From Candidatus Zymogenus saltonus (GTDB lineage Bacteria; Desulfobacterota; Zymogenia; Zymogenales; Zymogenaceae), in contig JAFGIX010000019.1 of NCBI GenBank assembly GCA_016929395.1, positions 1 to 64,000 of the forward strand: a DNA stretch of 64,000 nt. Reading direction: 5' to 3'. Below the pieces are notes generated by a model, which saw only the letters and a list, made by a program, of their open reading frames with translations, searched no databases and was not told the origin of the DNA. The translations under genes were made by a program, and so were the position numbers. This document shows, piece by piece, positions 18,011 through 27,084 of this stretch (its first letter is position 1; the number at the start of each line of letters is the position of its first letter).

Positions 18011-19107
18011 TTAAAAAAATAGTCCCGGAGCACATCCAGAGTTTAACGCCTTACCCGCCCGGAAAACCGATCGAGGAGCTGGAGAGGGAACTGGGAATCA
18101 CCGGCTCCATAAAGCTTGCATCAAACGAGAATCCCCTGGGCCCGTCGCCCATGGCGGTCGAAGCGATGAAAAAAGCGGTGGCCAACGTCCACCGATACCC
18201 GGACGGGAGCTGCTTCTATCTAAAGGAGAAGCTGAGCGAGCTCCAGGGGCTGAAGCCGGAGAATTATATTATAGGTAACGGCTCCAACGAGATCATCGAG
18301 ATTCTGATAAGGGTCCTGGTCAGGGAAGGGGACGAGGTTATCATGGGGGACCCGAGCTTCATCGTCTACAGGCTTGTCACGCAGGGGGTTGGAGGAAAGA
18401 GCGTGATCGTCCCCCTGAAGGACTGGGTCTTCGACCTTGACGCCATGAAGGGGGCAATCACCGACAGGACGAGGCTCATCTTTATAGACAATCCGAACAA
18501 TCCGGTGGGCACGACGATAAAGAAAGACGACTTCTCCCGCTTCATGGAGGGTCTTCCGAGGAGTTTGGTGGTTGTCCTCGACGAGGCGTACAAGGAGTTC
18601 GATACCAGCGGCGAAAGCCCAATATTCTCCGAATACATGGAGGGGGACGTTCCGATAATCTCGACCAGGACCTTCTCGAAGCTCTACGGCATCTCCGGGG
18701 CGAGAATAGGGTACGGCGTTGCCGTGCCGGAGACAATCTCGATGCTCAACAGGATCAGGTCTCCCTTCAACGTGAACTCCTTTGCCCAGGCCGGGGCTTT
18801 GGCGGCGCTCAGCGATCATGATTTTGTGAAGAAGACCCTCGACCTGACCCGCTCCGGGATGGAGTATCTCTACGGTGAATTTAAGAAACTTGGACTCAAT
18901 TATATTCCGTCTCAGGCGAATTTCGTCCTCGTGGACGTGGGACAGCCGTCGCCGGCGGTCTATAATGCGATGCTGAAAGAGGGGGTAATAGTCAGGCCTA
19001 TGGCCGGCTACGGCCTTGCTAATTACATAAGGATCACACTGGGGATCCCGGAGGAGAATGAGCGTTTTGTGGCGGCTTTAAAGAAGATTTTGGAGAGGGG
19101 GCTGTAA
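18007..19107 (+). CDS. hisC: Histidinol-phosphate/aromatic aminotransferase
   Basis: This is a PLP-dependent fold-type I aminotransferase of 366 residues. Visible family marks: [13 protein letters not shown] near 38, [11 protein letters not shown] near 86, DNPNNPVGT near 160, DEAYKEF near 189 and the Schiff-base Lys in [15 protein letters not shown] near 217. HisC enzymes transaminate imidazole-acetol phosphate, and copies placed between pheA and aroF commonly act on phenylpyruvate or hydroxyphenylpyruvate, so here the last step of Phe/Tyr synthesis is the likely role. It overlaps pheA by 4 bases and ends 2 bases before aroF. Confidence 0.93.
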   Translation: MIKKIVPEHIQSLTPYPPGKPIEELERELGITGSIKLASNENPLGPSPMAVEAMKKAVANVHRYPDGSCFYLKEKLSELQGLKPENYIIGNGSNEIIEILIRVLVREGDEVIMGDPSFIVYRLVTQGVGGKSVIVPLKDWVFDLDAMKGAITDRTRLIFIDNPNNPVGTTIKKDDFSRFMEGLPRSLVVVLDEAYKEFDTSGESPIFSEYMEGDVPIISTRTFSKLYGISGARIGYGVAVPETISMLNRIRSPFNVNSFAQAGALAALSDHDFVKKTLDLTRSGMEYLYGEFKKLGLNYIPSQANFVLVDVGQPSPAVYNAMLKEGVIVRPMAGYGLANYIRITLGIPEENERFVAALKKILERGL

Positions 19108-19109
19108 AG

Positions 19110-20123
19110 ATGATTTTGATTTTAAAACCGGGCTATACGGAAGAGGAACTTGAGCACCTGCTGGAGAGGATCGAGGAGGCGGGCCTGACGCCGCACATAT
19201 CCAAGGGTAAAGAGAGGACGATTGTGGGCGCGATAGGGGAGGAGCGAATCCTCCAGGCGCTCCCTATAGAATCGCTTCCGGGGGTCGAAAGGGCCGTCCC
19301 GATCCTTAAGCCGTATAAGGTGGTGAGTCGGGATTTCAAGAAGGAGGATTCTGTAGTCATGATAGGGGATGTCCCGATCGGGGGGGCGAAGATACAGGTA
19401 ATAGCGGGGCCGTGCGCGGTGGAAGGCCTCGATATGTTAAGGGATATAGCAAGGAAAACCAAGGGGTCGGGATCGACGGTGCTCAGGGGCGGAGCGTACA
19501 AACCCAGGACGTCCCCCTATTCGTTTCAGGGTCTCGGGGAAGAGGGGCTCAAATACCTCGCCGAGGTGAGGGAAGAGGTCGGCCTTCCGGTGGTGACGGA
19601 GCTTATGAATATCAGATACTCCGACCTCGTCAATAAATATGCTGACGCCATTCAGGTAGGAGCGAGGAACATGCAGAACTTCGATCTCCTAAAGGAAATC
19701 GGCAAGATGAAGAAGCCGGTCATCCTGAAGAGGGGGCTTTCGGCCACGATCATGGAGCTCCTCATGAGCGCCGAGTACATCGCCTCCGAGGGAAATACCG
19801 ATATTATCTTGTGTGAGAGGGGGATCAGGACCTTCGAAACGGAGACGAGAAACACCCTCGATATCAACGCCGTCCCCGTCCTGAAGATGCTTACACATCT
19901 CCCCGTGGTCGTCGACCCAAGCCACGCCACCGGCCGATGGGAGCTGGTGACGCCGATCGGGCTTGCGGGAATTGCGGCCGGGGCGGACGGGCTACTCGTT
20001 GAGGTGCACACGAATCCGGAGAAGGCCGTGAGCGACGGGAACCAATCCCTGAAGCCGGACAGGTTCCAGGAGCTGATGGAAAAGGCGAAAAGGGTCGCCG
20101 AGGCGGTCGGTAGGGTTATGTAG
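19110..20123 (+). CDS. aroF: 3-deoxy-7-phosphoheptulonate (DAHP) synthase, class I-beta
   Basis: This enzyme condenses phosphoenolpyruvate and erythrose 4-phosphate, the entry to the shikimate pathway. Residues 1-68 form the ferredoxin-like regulatory domain typical of the Thermotoga-type enzyme ([18 protein letters not shown]). The TIM barrel follows with IAGPCAVEG near 97, [17 protein letters not shown] near 128, [14 protein letters not shown] near 205 and DPSHATGR near 270. The length of 337 fits the family. It is tightly packed after hisC, followed by a G-rich repeat spacer where many relatives carry tyrA. Confidence 0.96.
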   Translation: MILILKPGYTEEELEHLLERIEEAGLTPHISKGKERTIVGAIGEERILQALPIESLPGVERAVPILKPYKVVSRDFKKEDSVVMIGDVPIGGAKIQVIAGPCAVEGLDMLRDIARKTKGSGSTVLRGGAYKPRTSPYSFQGLGEEGLKYLAEVREEVGLPVVTELMNIRYSDLVNKYADAIQVGARNMQNFDLLKEIGKMKKPVILKRGLSATIMELLMSAEYIASEGNTDIILCERGIRTFETETRNTLDINAVPVLKMLTHLPVVVDPSHATGRWELVTPIGLAGIAAGADGLLVEVHTNPEKAVSDGNQSLKPDRFQELMEKAKRVAEAVGRVM

Positions 20124-20275
20124 GTGTTCGATTGGGGGGCCGGATTGTTTGATTGGGGGCGGGATTATTTGTTGGGGGTTGGGTTATTCGGTGTAGGTTT
20201 GGTTATTAGGTGGGGATTGGGTTATTCTGCGGGGGTTGAGGCCGGCCGGGGTTATTTAGGGGTTGATTAGTATTA
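20124..20275 (+). repeat. G/T-rich degenerate tandem repeat, about 20-bp unit
   Basis: The spacer between aroF and aroA is built of about six to seven imperfect units such as GATTGGGGGCGGGATTATTT, GTTGGGGGTTGGGTTATTCG and GTGGGGATTGGGTTATTCTG. There is no coding capacity. Repeated G4-G6 runs could fold as a quadruplex in DNA or RNA. Confidence 0.7.
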
Positions 20276-20308
20276 CAGCGGTCAACATTTTTGTGAGGCG
20301 GTCTTTTG

Positions 20309-21598
20309 ATGAAAGGTGATGTGCAGGTAAAGCCGGTCAGGGGACTCGTGGGCGAGATGGAGGTGCCCGGGGACAAGTCGGTTTCCCACAGGGCGGCCAT
20401 CTTCGCCTCGATGGCGTCGGGGAGATCGGAGGTGGGTAACTTCCTCTTTTCGGAAGACACGCTGAGGACGGTCGAGATCATGAGGGGTTTGGGGGCGGAT
20501 ATTTCCTCTCATTCGAGATCGCTTCTGATTACGGGCGTGGGGGAGGGGGGATTCAGGGAGCCGGAGTCGGTTCTCGATTGCGGGAACTCCGGCACCACGA
20601 TGAGGCTCATGATCGGCCTTCTTGCCGCCCAGGATTTCTTTTCCGTCCTCTCCGGGGACGCCTCCCTCGTTAAGAGGCCGATGGGGAGAGTGACGGTGCC
20701 ATTGAGGGAGATGGGGGCCAAGATGATGGGGAGGGAGGACGCCTCTTTTGCCCCCATCGCCGTAAGGGGCGGAGGGCTTACCGGCATAAAATACGATATG
20801 CCGGTCAGCTCCGCTCAGGTGAAATCGGCGCTCCTCCTGGCCGGGATGGGGGCGGAGGGGTTGACCCGGGTGTCAGATCCCGGAAACTCGAGGGATCATA
20901 CCGAGAGGATGATGCGCTACTTCAATATCCCGGTCGATGAAGAGGAAGGTTACATAACCGTTAGGCGCTGCGGAACGTTTAAGGGCCGGGACATCGACGT
21001 CGTCGGGGATATTTCTTCGGCGGCCTTTTTCATCGTCGGGGCGCTGGTAACCGAAAAGTCCGATCTTACGATCAAGGGGGTGGGGATGAATCCGGGGCGG
21101 AAGGGGTTTATCGAAACCCTGATAAAAATGGGGGCCGATATTACAATATTGAACGAGCGGGAAGTCTCCGGCGAGCCGGCCGGGGACGTCCGCGTGAAAT
21201 CATCGGGACTCACGGGGATAGAGATCGGGGGCGACTCCATCCCCGGGATGATAGACGAGGTTCCGGTCCTCGCCGTGGCAGCAGCCTACGCCGAAGGGGA
21301 GACGGTAATCACAGGGGCTAAGGAGCTCAGGGTCAAGGAGTCGGACAGGATAAAGACAACGGCCGAAAACCTGACATCGCTGGGCGTTTCTGTGGAGGAG
21401 CTGCCGGACGGCCTCGTGGTAAGGCCAAAGGGGAGGGTAAGGGGGGGCGAGGCAAGGTCGTACGGAGACCATCGGGCGGCGATGGCGGCGGCGGTAGCCG
21501 GAATTTCGTCGGAGGCGGGAGTTAATATCTCCGATGCGGGCTGCGTGAGTGTCTCCTTTCCCGGATTCTTTGAAATGTTGCGCGAGGTTTCGATCTAA
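20309..21598 (+). CDS. aroA: 3-phosphoshikimate 1-carboxyvinyltransferase (EPSP synthase)
   Basis: AroA adds enolpyruvate to shikimate 3-phosphate, the sixth shikimate step. The 429-residue protein shows GDKSVSHRA near 22, LDCGNSGTTMRLM near 90, and KESDRIKTTAENL near 345, with DHRAAMAAAV near 390, the standard two-domain inverse alpha/beta barrel. A TTG at 20306 with better spacing from GAGG is an alternative start and would add one residue. It lies in the order aroF, aroA, cmk, rpsA that is usual in Deltaproteobacteria. Confidence 0.96.
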   Translation: MKGDVQVKPVRGLVGEMEVPGDKSVSHRAAIFASMASGRSEVGNFLFSEDTLRTVEIMRGLGADISSHSRSLLITGVGEGGFREPESVLDCGNSGTTMRLMIGLLAAQDFFSVLSGDASLVKRPMGRVTVPLREMGAKMMGREDASFAPIAVRGGGLTGIKYDMPVSSAQVKSALLLAGMGAEGLTRVSDPGNSRDHTERMMRYFNIPVDEEEGYITVRRCGTFKGRDIDVVGDISSAAFFIVGALVTEKSDLTIKGVGMNPGRKGFIETLIKMGADITILNEREVSGEPAGDVRVKSSGLTGIEIGGDSIPGMIDEVPVLAVAAAYAEGETVITGAKELRVKESDRIKTTAENLTSLGVSVEELPDGLVVRPKGRVRGGEARSYGDHRAAMAAAVAGISSEAGVNISDAGCVSVSFPGFFEMLREVSI

Positions 21599-21630
21599 CA
21601 TTATAACTGAAGCGGCGGTCTAATGACGAT

Positions 21631-22299
21631 ATGACGGGTGAAAATCGGCTTATAATAACGATGGACGGGCCAGCCGGCTCCGGGAAGAGCAGTGTAAGCA
21701 AGGAGGTTGCAGCAAGGCTCGGCTACCGATATATCGACACCGGGGCGATGTACAGGGCTGTGGCGGTGATGTCTCACGAGCTCGGGATCGAGCCGGACGA
21801 CGACGAGGGTCTCGAAAGGCTATGTGATAAGATCAACATCGAGTTTGTCGACGGGAATATAATAGTGGACGGCAGGGATCTGTCCAGCGAGATCAGGACG
21901 CCCACGGCGGACGGCCTCTCCTCTATGGTCTCCTCCAGGGAGCCGGTGAGGAGGGCAATGATAGCCCTCCAGCGGAAGATGGCCGCCAGGGGCGGCGTGG
22001 TCATGGAGGGGAGGGACATCGGGACCGTGGTTTTACCCAATGCGGACGCAAAGTTTTATATAACGGCCTCTCCCGAGATCAGAGGGGAGAGGAGACACAG
22101 AGAGCGGCTGGGAAAAGGGGAGGAATCTAACCTCGACGAGGTGATAGAGGCGATAAGGGATCGGGATGAGAGAGACTCCAGGAGGGAGCTCTCTCCCCTG
22201 AAGCCCGCCTCAGACGCCCAGATCATCGATACCTCAAATCTGGATATATCCGAGGTGGTGGGTACAATTCTAAAAAGGCTTGGAAAAGACGATTCTTGA
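21631..22299 (+). CDS. cmk: Cytidylate kinase
   Basis: Cmk phosphorylates CMP and dCMP with ATP for nucleotide recycling. The 222-residue protein has a P-loop in ITMDGPAGSGKSSVSKEVA (about 9-27), the CMP-binding segment YIDTGAMYRAV (about 35-45), GRDIGTVVLPNADAKFY near 128 and RRHRERLGKGE near 150, which are all diagnostic. The gene sits between aroA (32 bases before) and rpsA, as in many bacteria where cmk-rpsA are neighbours; rpsA appears to have its own promoter in the 157-base gap. Confidence 0.96.
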   Translation: MTGENRLIITMDGPAGSGKSSVSKEVAARLGYRYIDTGAMYRAVAVMSHELGIEPDDDEGLERLCDKINIEFVDGNIIVDGRDLSSEIRTPTADGLSSMVSSREPVRRAMIALQRKMAARGGVVMEGRDIGTVVLPNADAKFYITASPEIRGERRHRERLGKGEESNLDEVIEAIRDRDERDSRRELSPLKPASDAQIIDTSNLDISEVVGTILKRLGKDDS

Positions 22300-22360
22300 C
22301 GCGGAATAGTGAAATTGTAAGCTTTTATTCCATTTTTAGTATCGATAATGTCTTTTTAAC

Positions 22361-22427
22361 TTGACTATTTGAAAAATATGGTTTAGTTTTAAGTTTTGAT
22401 TTTGCATATAACCACCTGAGCGTGGTT
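22361..22427 (+). promoter_or_regulatory. rpsA promoter and leader hairpin
   Basis: TTGACT (22361-22366), 17-bp spacer, TAGTTT (22384-22389) forms a promoter. About 20 bases further the leader can fold AACCAC (22410-22415) - CTGAGC - GTGGTT (22422-22427), extended by flanking A/T pairs, just before the RBS. Such a hairpin could serve S1 autoregulation, but that is inference. Confidence 0.45.
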
Positions 22428-22456
22428 TATATAGAAAATTAGGGGGTAAAAACTGA

Positions 22457-24286
22457 ATGATGAATAAGGAGGAGGAAGGCAAATTGCCCGAAGAGAATCT
22501 GAATGAGATTGCGGCGTCTGCAATCAAAGAGGAGAAGAAGGAAGGTAAAGACGTGGACATCGAGAAGCTCTACGAAGAGAGCCTGCAGAGACTCAAGGAG
22601 GACGAGATAGTCAAGGGGAAGGTAATCCAGGTGACAAAGGACTTTGTCCTGGTCGACGTAGGGTACAAGTCCGAGGGACAGATCCCCATCGAGGAATTTG
22701 CCGAGGGCGGTAAGGGGAACGTGGACGTTCAGGTGGGTGACGAGGTGGACGTCTACATAGAGAGGGGCGAAAACGAAAACGGCATGATCGTTCTCTCCAA
22801 GGAGAAGGCGGATCAGTTCATCCTGTGGGACGAGATTAGAAAGGCGTGTGAGGATGACGAGATTGTCGAGGGCAAGATCGTCGGAAAGATCAAAGGGGGA
22901 TTGGTGGTGGATATCGGCGTTAAGGCGTTCCTCCCCGGCTCCCAGATAGATCTCCATCCGGTGAGAAACCTCGATTCCCTCCTTGGCCAGACGCACCGCT
23001 TCAAGATAGTAAAGTTCAACCGCAGAAGGGGAAACATAGTCCTCTCCAGAAGGGCGCTCTTGGAGCAGGAGCGCGAGGAGCAGAAGAAGGAGACCCTGAA
23101 AATTCTGGAGGAGGGTATGATTCTCGAGGGAGTCGTCAAGAACATCACCGACTACGGGGCGTTTATCGACCTGGGAGGCATAGACGGGCTCCTGCACATC
23201 ACTGATATATCCTGGGGCAGGGTAAACCACCCAACCGAACAGCTCTCCATCGGAGAAAAAATCGAGGTGAAGGTCCTAAAGTTTGACAAAGAGAAGGAGC
23301 GGGTCTCCCTCGGGATGAAGCAGATCACCCCGAATCCGTGGGATAAGGCGACCAATAAATACGTCCCGGGGAACAGGGTTAAGGGAAAGGTGGTAAGCCT
23401 GACCGATTACGGGGCGTTTATCGAGCTGGAGGAGGGAATAGAGGGGCTGGTTCATATATCCGAGATGTCCTGGACGAAGAACATCAAGAGCCCGACCCAG
23501 GTGGTGTCACTCAGCGACGAGGTGGAGACGGTGGTCCTCAATGTGGACGCCGAAAACAAGCGAATATCTCTGGGACTCAAGCAGGTCGAGCCGAATCCCT
23601 GGGAGATAATAAAAGAGAAATACAGCCCGGGAACGGTGATAAAAGGAACCGTGAAGAACGTCACGGAGTTCGGCGTTTTTGTGGGCACCGACGAGGGCGT
23701 GGACGGCCTGGTTCATATCTCCGATATCTCGTGGCACAAGAAAATCAAGCACCCGGCCGAGTATTACAAGAGGGGCCAGGAGGTGGAGGCCGTCGTCCTG
23801 AACGTGGATCCCACGGCGGAGCGCTTCTCGCTGGGGATAAAACAGCTTACCGAAGATCCGTGGAAAACGGAGTTTGCCGAGAAGTACAAGCCGGGAACGA
23901 TAGTCGAGGGTAATGTCGTCAGCATAACGAGCTTCGGCGTGTTTTTGAAGCTCCAGGCAGACATAGAGGGACTCATCCACGTCTCCGAGCTGGCCAAGGG
24001 AAGGGTGGAAGACCCCCAGAAATTCTGCAAGGTGGGAGAAACCCTGAAGGCCGTGGTGATTAATCTGGATTCCAATGAAAAGAAGATCGGTCTCTCTCTC
24101 AGGGCGCTTATCCAGTCCGAGGAGCAGGGCGATGTCTCAAGCTACATAGACAATCAGGAGGGGAGAAACGTGGTGCTGGGCGATGTCCTTAAGAAGAAAT
24201 TTGAAGAGACAAATATCTCCTTTTCCGATGGAGAAAAAAAGAGCGAAGATAAGGGCGAAGAGGATAGCGAAGAGAAGGAAGAATAG
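22457..24286 (+). CDS. rpsA: 30S ribosomal protein S1
   Basis: S1 holds mRNA on the 30S subunit to help initiation. The 609-residue product has six S1 (OB) repeats at about 50-118, 134-196, 220-288, 305-375, 392-460 and 478-550; repeats 3-6 show the canonical TDYGAFIDLGG...GLLHITDISW type pattern and repeats 1-2 are the divergent ribosome-binding ones. An acidic N-terminal extension (about 1-45) and a highly acidic C-terminal tail (last 20 residues, Lys/Glu/Asp only) are notable. The RBS is AGGGGG. A terminator lies about 190 bases downstream. Confidence 0.97.
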   Translation: MMNKEEEGKLPEENLNEIAASAIKEEKKEGKDVDIEKLYEESLQRLKEDEIVKGKVIQVTKDFVLVDVGYKSEGQIPIEEFAEGGKGNVDVQVGDEVDVYIERGENENGMIVLSKEKADQFILWDEIRKACEDDEIVEGKIVGKIKGGLVVDIGVKAFLPGSQIDLHPVRNLDSLLGQTHRFKIVKFNRRRGNIVLSRRALLEQEREEQKKETLKILEEGMILEGVVKNITDYGAFIDLGGIDGLLHITDISWGRVNHPTEQLSIGEKIEVKVLKFDKEKERVSLGMKQITPNPWDKATNKYVPGNRVKGKVVSLTDYGAFIELEEGIEGLVHISEMSWTKNIKSPTQVVSLSDEVETVVLNVDAENKRISLGLKQVEPNPWEIIKEKYSPGTVIKGTVKNVTEFGVFVGTDEGVDGLVHISDISWHKKIKHPAEYYKRGQEVEAVVLNVDPTAERFSLGIKQLTEDPWKTEFAEKYKPGTIVEGNVVSITSFGVFLKLQADIEGLIHVSELAKGRVEDPQKFCKVGETLKAVVINLDSNEKKIGLSLRALIQSEEQGDVSSYIDNQEGRNVVLGDVLKKKFEETNISFSDGEKKSEDKGEEDSEEKEE

Positions 24287-24471
24287 TCTTCTTTGATTCA
24301 TCAAGCGGAGGAGGGGATGGGGAAAGAGGTGTGGTGGAGGGATGAATGAGGAGAGTAAGGGGGAGAGGGAGGGGGAGATTTCTGGGACGGGAACTTAAAT
24401 GGCGGGAAATAGTAGAAGAGGTCTTTTGGAGCAAGAGGCCCTTTATTTAAGTGTTTTTTTTAACCAATATA

Positions 24472-24506
24472 CTGGTTCAGGCGCTGTCTGAACCGGTTTC
24501 TTTTAT
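24472..24506 (+). terminator. Rho-independent terminator between rpsA and sppA
   Basis: CTGGTTCAG (24472-24480), 7-nt loop, CTGAACCGG (24488-24496), then TTTCTTTTAT. The preceding 24297-24400 is a purine/G-rich tract without a gene. Confidence 0.75.
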
Positions 24507-24527
24507 ATAGAAAAAGAGGTGAAAAGA

Positions 24528-25415
24528 ATGGTCAAACGAAAGGGGATAATTATTGCCGTAGTCATCGCGGTTTCCTTGGTGATGATTGTAGGTATTTACT
24601 CCCTCTCTTTATATATGGTTATGGGGATAAAGCCCTTCTCCAAGAGCGTGGGTGTAATAGAGGTCAAAGGGGTTATTTACGAGTCTGGGGATGTTATCAA
24701 GAACATAAAGGATTTTAGAGACAGAGAGGATATAGCCGCAGTCGTCCTGAGGGTGGACTCCCCGGGGGGAGGCGTGGCCGCGGCCCAGGAGATATACGAG
24801 GAGATCAAAAAGCTTGCGTCGGAAAAGGTGGTGGTTACCTCCATGGGAGGCGTTGCGGCCTCCGCGGGCTATTACATCTCATTGGGCTCGAGCTACATCT
24901 TTGCAAATCCTGGCACCACGACTGGCAGCATCGGAGTCATAGTCCAGGGAATGGAGTTTCACGACGCCCTCGATTCCCTCGGAATCAAGGGATTTGTTAT
25001 CAAGAGCGGAAAATTCAAAGATACCGGAAGTCCCTTTCGTGAGATGACGGCGGAGGAGAGGCAGTACCTCCAGGATTATATCGACAATATCTTTCAGCAG
25101 TTTGTAAATGTCGTGGTGAAGGAGAGAAAGCTCCCCAAGGAGAAGGTGCTGGAGATCGCGGACGGAAGGATATTGAGCGGCGAACAGGCGTTGAAGCTCA
25201 AGCTCATTGACGAGCTGGGGAACATGGAAGACGCCGTCAAAAAGGCCGCCGAGATGGCCGGCATCGAGGGCGAGCCGAGGCTTGTCTATCCCCCAAAGGA
25301 GAAGATCTCCCTTCTCTCGATTCTCCTTAACGATATGAAGACAGGGCTTGCGGATGTAATATTTGACAGGCTGATGGAAAATAGGATCAGGGTGGAATAC
25401 AGGCTTGTGCCCTGA
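24528..25415 (+). CDS. sppA: Signal peptide peptidase SppA (36K type)
   Basis: SppA is a membrane-anchored serine protease that degrades leftover signal peptides. The protein is 295 residues from the ATG at 24528, favoured over GTG 24519 because AAAGAGG has proper spacing to it. One N-terminal helix (about 6-32) is followed by the S49 protease domain. Ser112 in GGVAASAGYYIS is the nucleophile and Lys164 in KSGKFKDTGSPF the general base, 52 residues apart as in the single-domain B. subtilis enzyme. DSPGGGVAAAQEIYEEI near 77 is also conserved. It probably assembles as an octamer. Confidence 0.95.
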   Translation: MVKRKGIIIAVVIAVSLVMIVGIYSLSLYMVMGIKPFSKSVGVIEVKGVIYESGDVIKNIKDFRDREDIAAVVLRVDSPGGGVAAAQEIYEEIKKLASEKVVVTSMGGVAASAGYYISLGSSYIFANPGTTTGSIGVIVQGMEFHDALDSLGIKGFVIKSGKFKDTGSPFREMTAEERQYLQDYIDNIFQQFVNVVVKERKLPKEKVLEIADGRILSGEQALKLKLIDELGNMEDAVKKAAEMAGIEGEPRLVYPPKEKISLLSILLNDMKTGLADVIFDRLMENRIRVEYRLVP

Positions 25416-25434
25416 CATCTCTCCTTGAAAACTA

Positions 25435-26313
25435 TTGAAAAAAATGACCTGTTTCGATAAAAGAGTACTTATCAGCGTCGCATCTTTCCTCATCGCCTTC
25501 GATTTAGTAATATGTCGGGGGGCCTTCGCCCTCGATTACATACTCATCCAGATCAAACACAGGCCCGCTGACGAGCTCGTCGAGCTGGTTCTCCCGTTGC
25601 TCACGGAGAGCGGCAAGGTCACTGCGGACTTGAACACAAACTCGATCCTTGTGGTCGACGAGAGGGAAAGTCTCGAAAGGGTAAAAGAGTTTATAGCCCG
25701 CGTGGACAGACCGTCCAAGCAGGTGCGGATAAAGGCGAAGTTCTTTGACGAAAATGGATTCAGCGATCTGAAGCTCGGTGTAAACTGGCTCTACTCGGAC
25801 GATCACTTCACCGTGGGAAACATCACCGGCACACCTATGGGTAGGGGCCTCTATATCGATGCGTCGCCGAGTGGAGGCACGGGGAGGTCTCATCGGGAAA
25901 TCGCCCAGGAACTCCTGATCGCCTCCGGCTCCTCCGGCGACTTTGTGACCGGAAGGAGCGTGCCGGTGGACGGGAGGGTAACGATATATCTCAGGAACCG
26001 GGGGATAAAGATCGAGGGGGTTACGTTTCGGGACGTATCCACGGGATTTAAGGTAACACCGGTGGTTACCGGGGACGGCAAGATCAGTATCGACATAGAG
26101 CCCTTTCTTTCGTATTTCGCGGACGAGAGGAGGGGGGAGATCGTATTCAAGGAGGCAAGGACAAGCGTTGTGTCTGCGGATGGAAGGGATGTCGTGATAG
26201 CGTCGAACGACTCTTCGGGGGGCGATCTGGTTTACGACGTCTTTTCCGGCTTTTCGGGCGGCCGCGGCGACGGCAGATACTATTTTGCGATAAACGCCTC
26301 GATCGAAAAATAA
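25435..26313 (+). CDS. Exported secretin-N-domain-like protein
   Basis: A signal peptide (about 1-32, RVLISVASFLIAF) precedes a secretin N1/NolW-type domain: ADELVELVLPLL ... VTADLNTNSILVVDERESLERVKEFIARVD (about 44-92), the ring-building domain of type II/III and pilus secretins. The following beta-rich part (about 95-290) resembles the start of a secretin C domain (VRIKAKFFDENG) but is too short for the outer-membrane barrel. It may therefore be a small periplasmic ring-domain protein rather than a full secretin. The start is a TTG at 25435 or ATG at 25444. The next gene, a coiled-coil protein, is 28 bases downstream. Confidence 0.7.
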   Translation: MKKMTCFDKRVLISVASFLIAFDLVICRGAFALDYILIQIKHRPADELVELVLPLLTESGKVTADLNTNSILVVDERESLERVKEFIARVDRPSKQVRIKAKFFDENGFSDLKLGVNWLYSDDHFTVGNITGTPMGRGLYIDASPSGGTGRSHREIAQELLIASGSSGDFVTGRSVPVDGRVTIYLRNRGIKIEGVTFRDVSTGFKVTPVVTGDGKISIDIEPFLSYFADERRGEIVFKEARTSVVSADGRDVVIASNDSSGGDLVYDVFSGFSGGRGDGRYYFAINASIEK

Positions 26314-26341
26314 AGTTTGAAAAAGGAGGGAACAGCGGTAA

Positions 26342-26764
26342 ATGAAGAATCTTGAGACAAAGGTAAATGGACTAAAGGCCGAAGTCCAGAAGATGACGGG
26401 GACGGCAGAAAAGTACGACACCGAATTGAGAAAAAAGCGCAAGGAGCTGAAGAGGGCCCAGAGAAAGCTGAGAAAATTCATGACAAGAAAACAGTCCATC
26501 GACTCAAAGATGGCAAAGGTCAGGGAGAAGCACGAGCGGGCAGTAAAGAAGGCCGAGGAGCTTCATAAGGCCGCCGAGCAGGCGAGGGTAGAGGGGGAGA
26601 AGATAAAGGAGGAGAGGGAGACAAAGGAGGAGACCGGGGCGGCGGAGGAGAAGGGAGAGAAAAAGGAGGCGGAAATCCAGGCGGAGCCCGCCGAAAAGGC
26701 GGATGATTCAAAGCCGGAGGATAAAGAGGACGGGGGGGGAGAGAAGGAAGAGGGAGGGGAGTGA
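26342..26764 (+). CDS. Highly charged coiled-coil protein
   Basis: The 140-residue protein has no signal peptide or membrane helix. Residues 1-90 form a Lys/Arg-rich coiled coil with heptad-like spacing (MKNLETKVNGLKAEVQKM ... MAKVREKHERAVKKAEELH). Residues 90-140 are a disordered Glu/Lys tail ending in acidic Gly-Glu repeats. The composition and length recall small DNA- or ribosome-associated coiled-coil proteins, but I recognise no family. An RBS (AAGGAGG) lies about 10 bases before the ATG. It is probably cotranscribed with the secretin-like gene before it. Confidence 0.65.
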   Translation: MKNLETKVNGLKAEVQKMTGTAEKYDTELRKKRKELKRAQRKLRKFMTRKQSIDSKMAKVREKHERAVKKAEELHKAAEQARVEGEKIKEERETKEETGAAEEKGEKKEAEIQAEPAEKADDSKPEDKEDGGGEKEEGGE

Positions 26765-27084
26765 CTCAAAGGTCGTTTTAGAGGCCGATCTACCCGTGGG
26801 AGTCAAGGGGTTTCGTGTTCTCATTTGAAGTACGGAGACATAGTTTTTCTACCGCCGGGGTATGATAGTAGATGTTAGGGGCCGATGAGATATGATGTTG
26901 GGGGGGAAGGAGATACTTAGGGGGGCGGGAGGGACGGGGCCTTGAAGGAACAGGCTAAAGATGACGGACGCCCGGACGCCGATAATATCCGGGTGGGGAA
27001 GGAGATATTTGAGGAGGACGGGATGGACGTGATCTTGACGGAGTCGACGGCCGATGAATATCGAGGTTGAGTTTATATTAAGAA
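26765..27084 (+). other. Intergenic region, G-rich, with a doubtful 42-codon frame
   Basis: The middle part carries many G4-G7 runs. From 26942 a TTG-started frame of 42 codons (acidic, ends STADEYRG at 27070) runs up to nfo without a good RBS. It might be a gene remnant or chance. I see no promoter that I would defend. Confidence 0.35.

Noticed and set aside
26942-27070. 42-codon TTG frame before nfo
   Set aside because: No convincing RBS or homology; left as a note in the intergenic entry.
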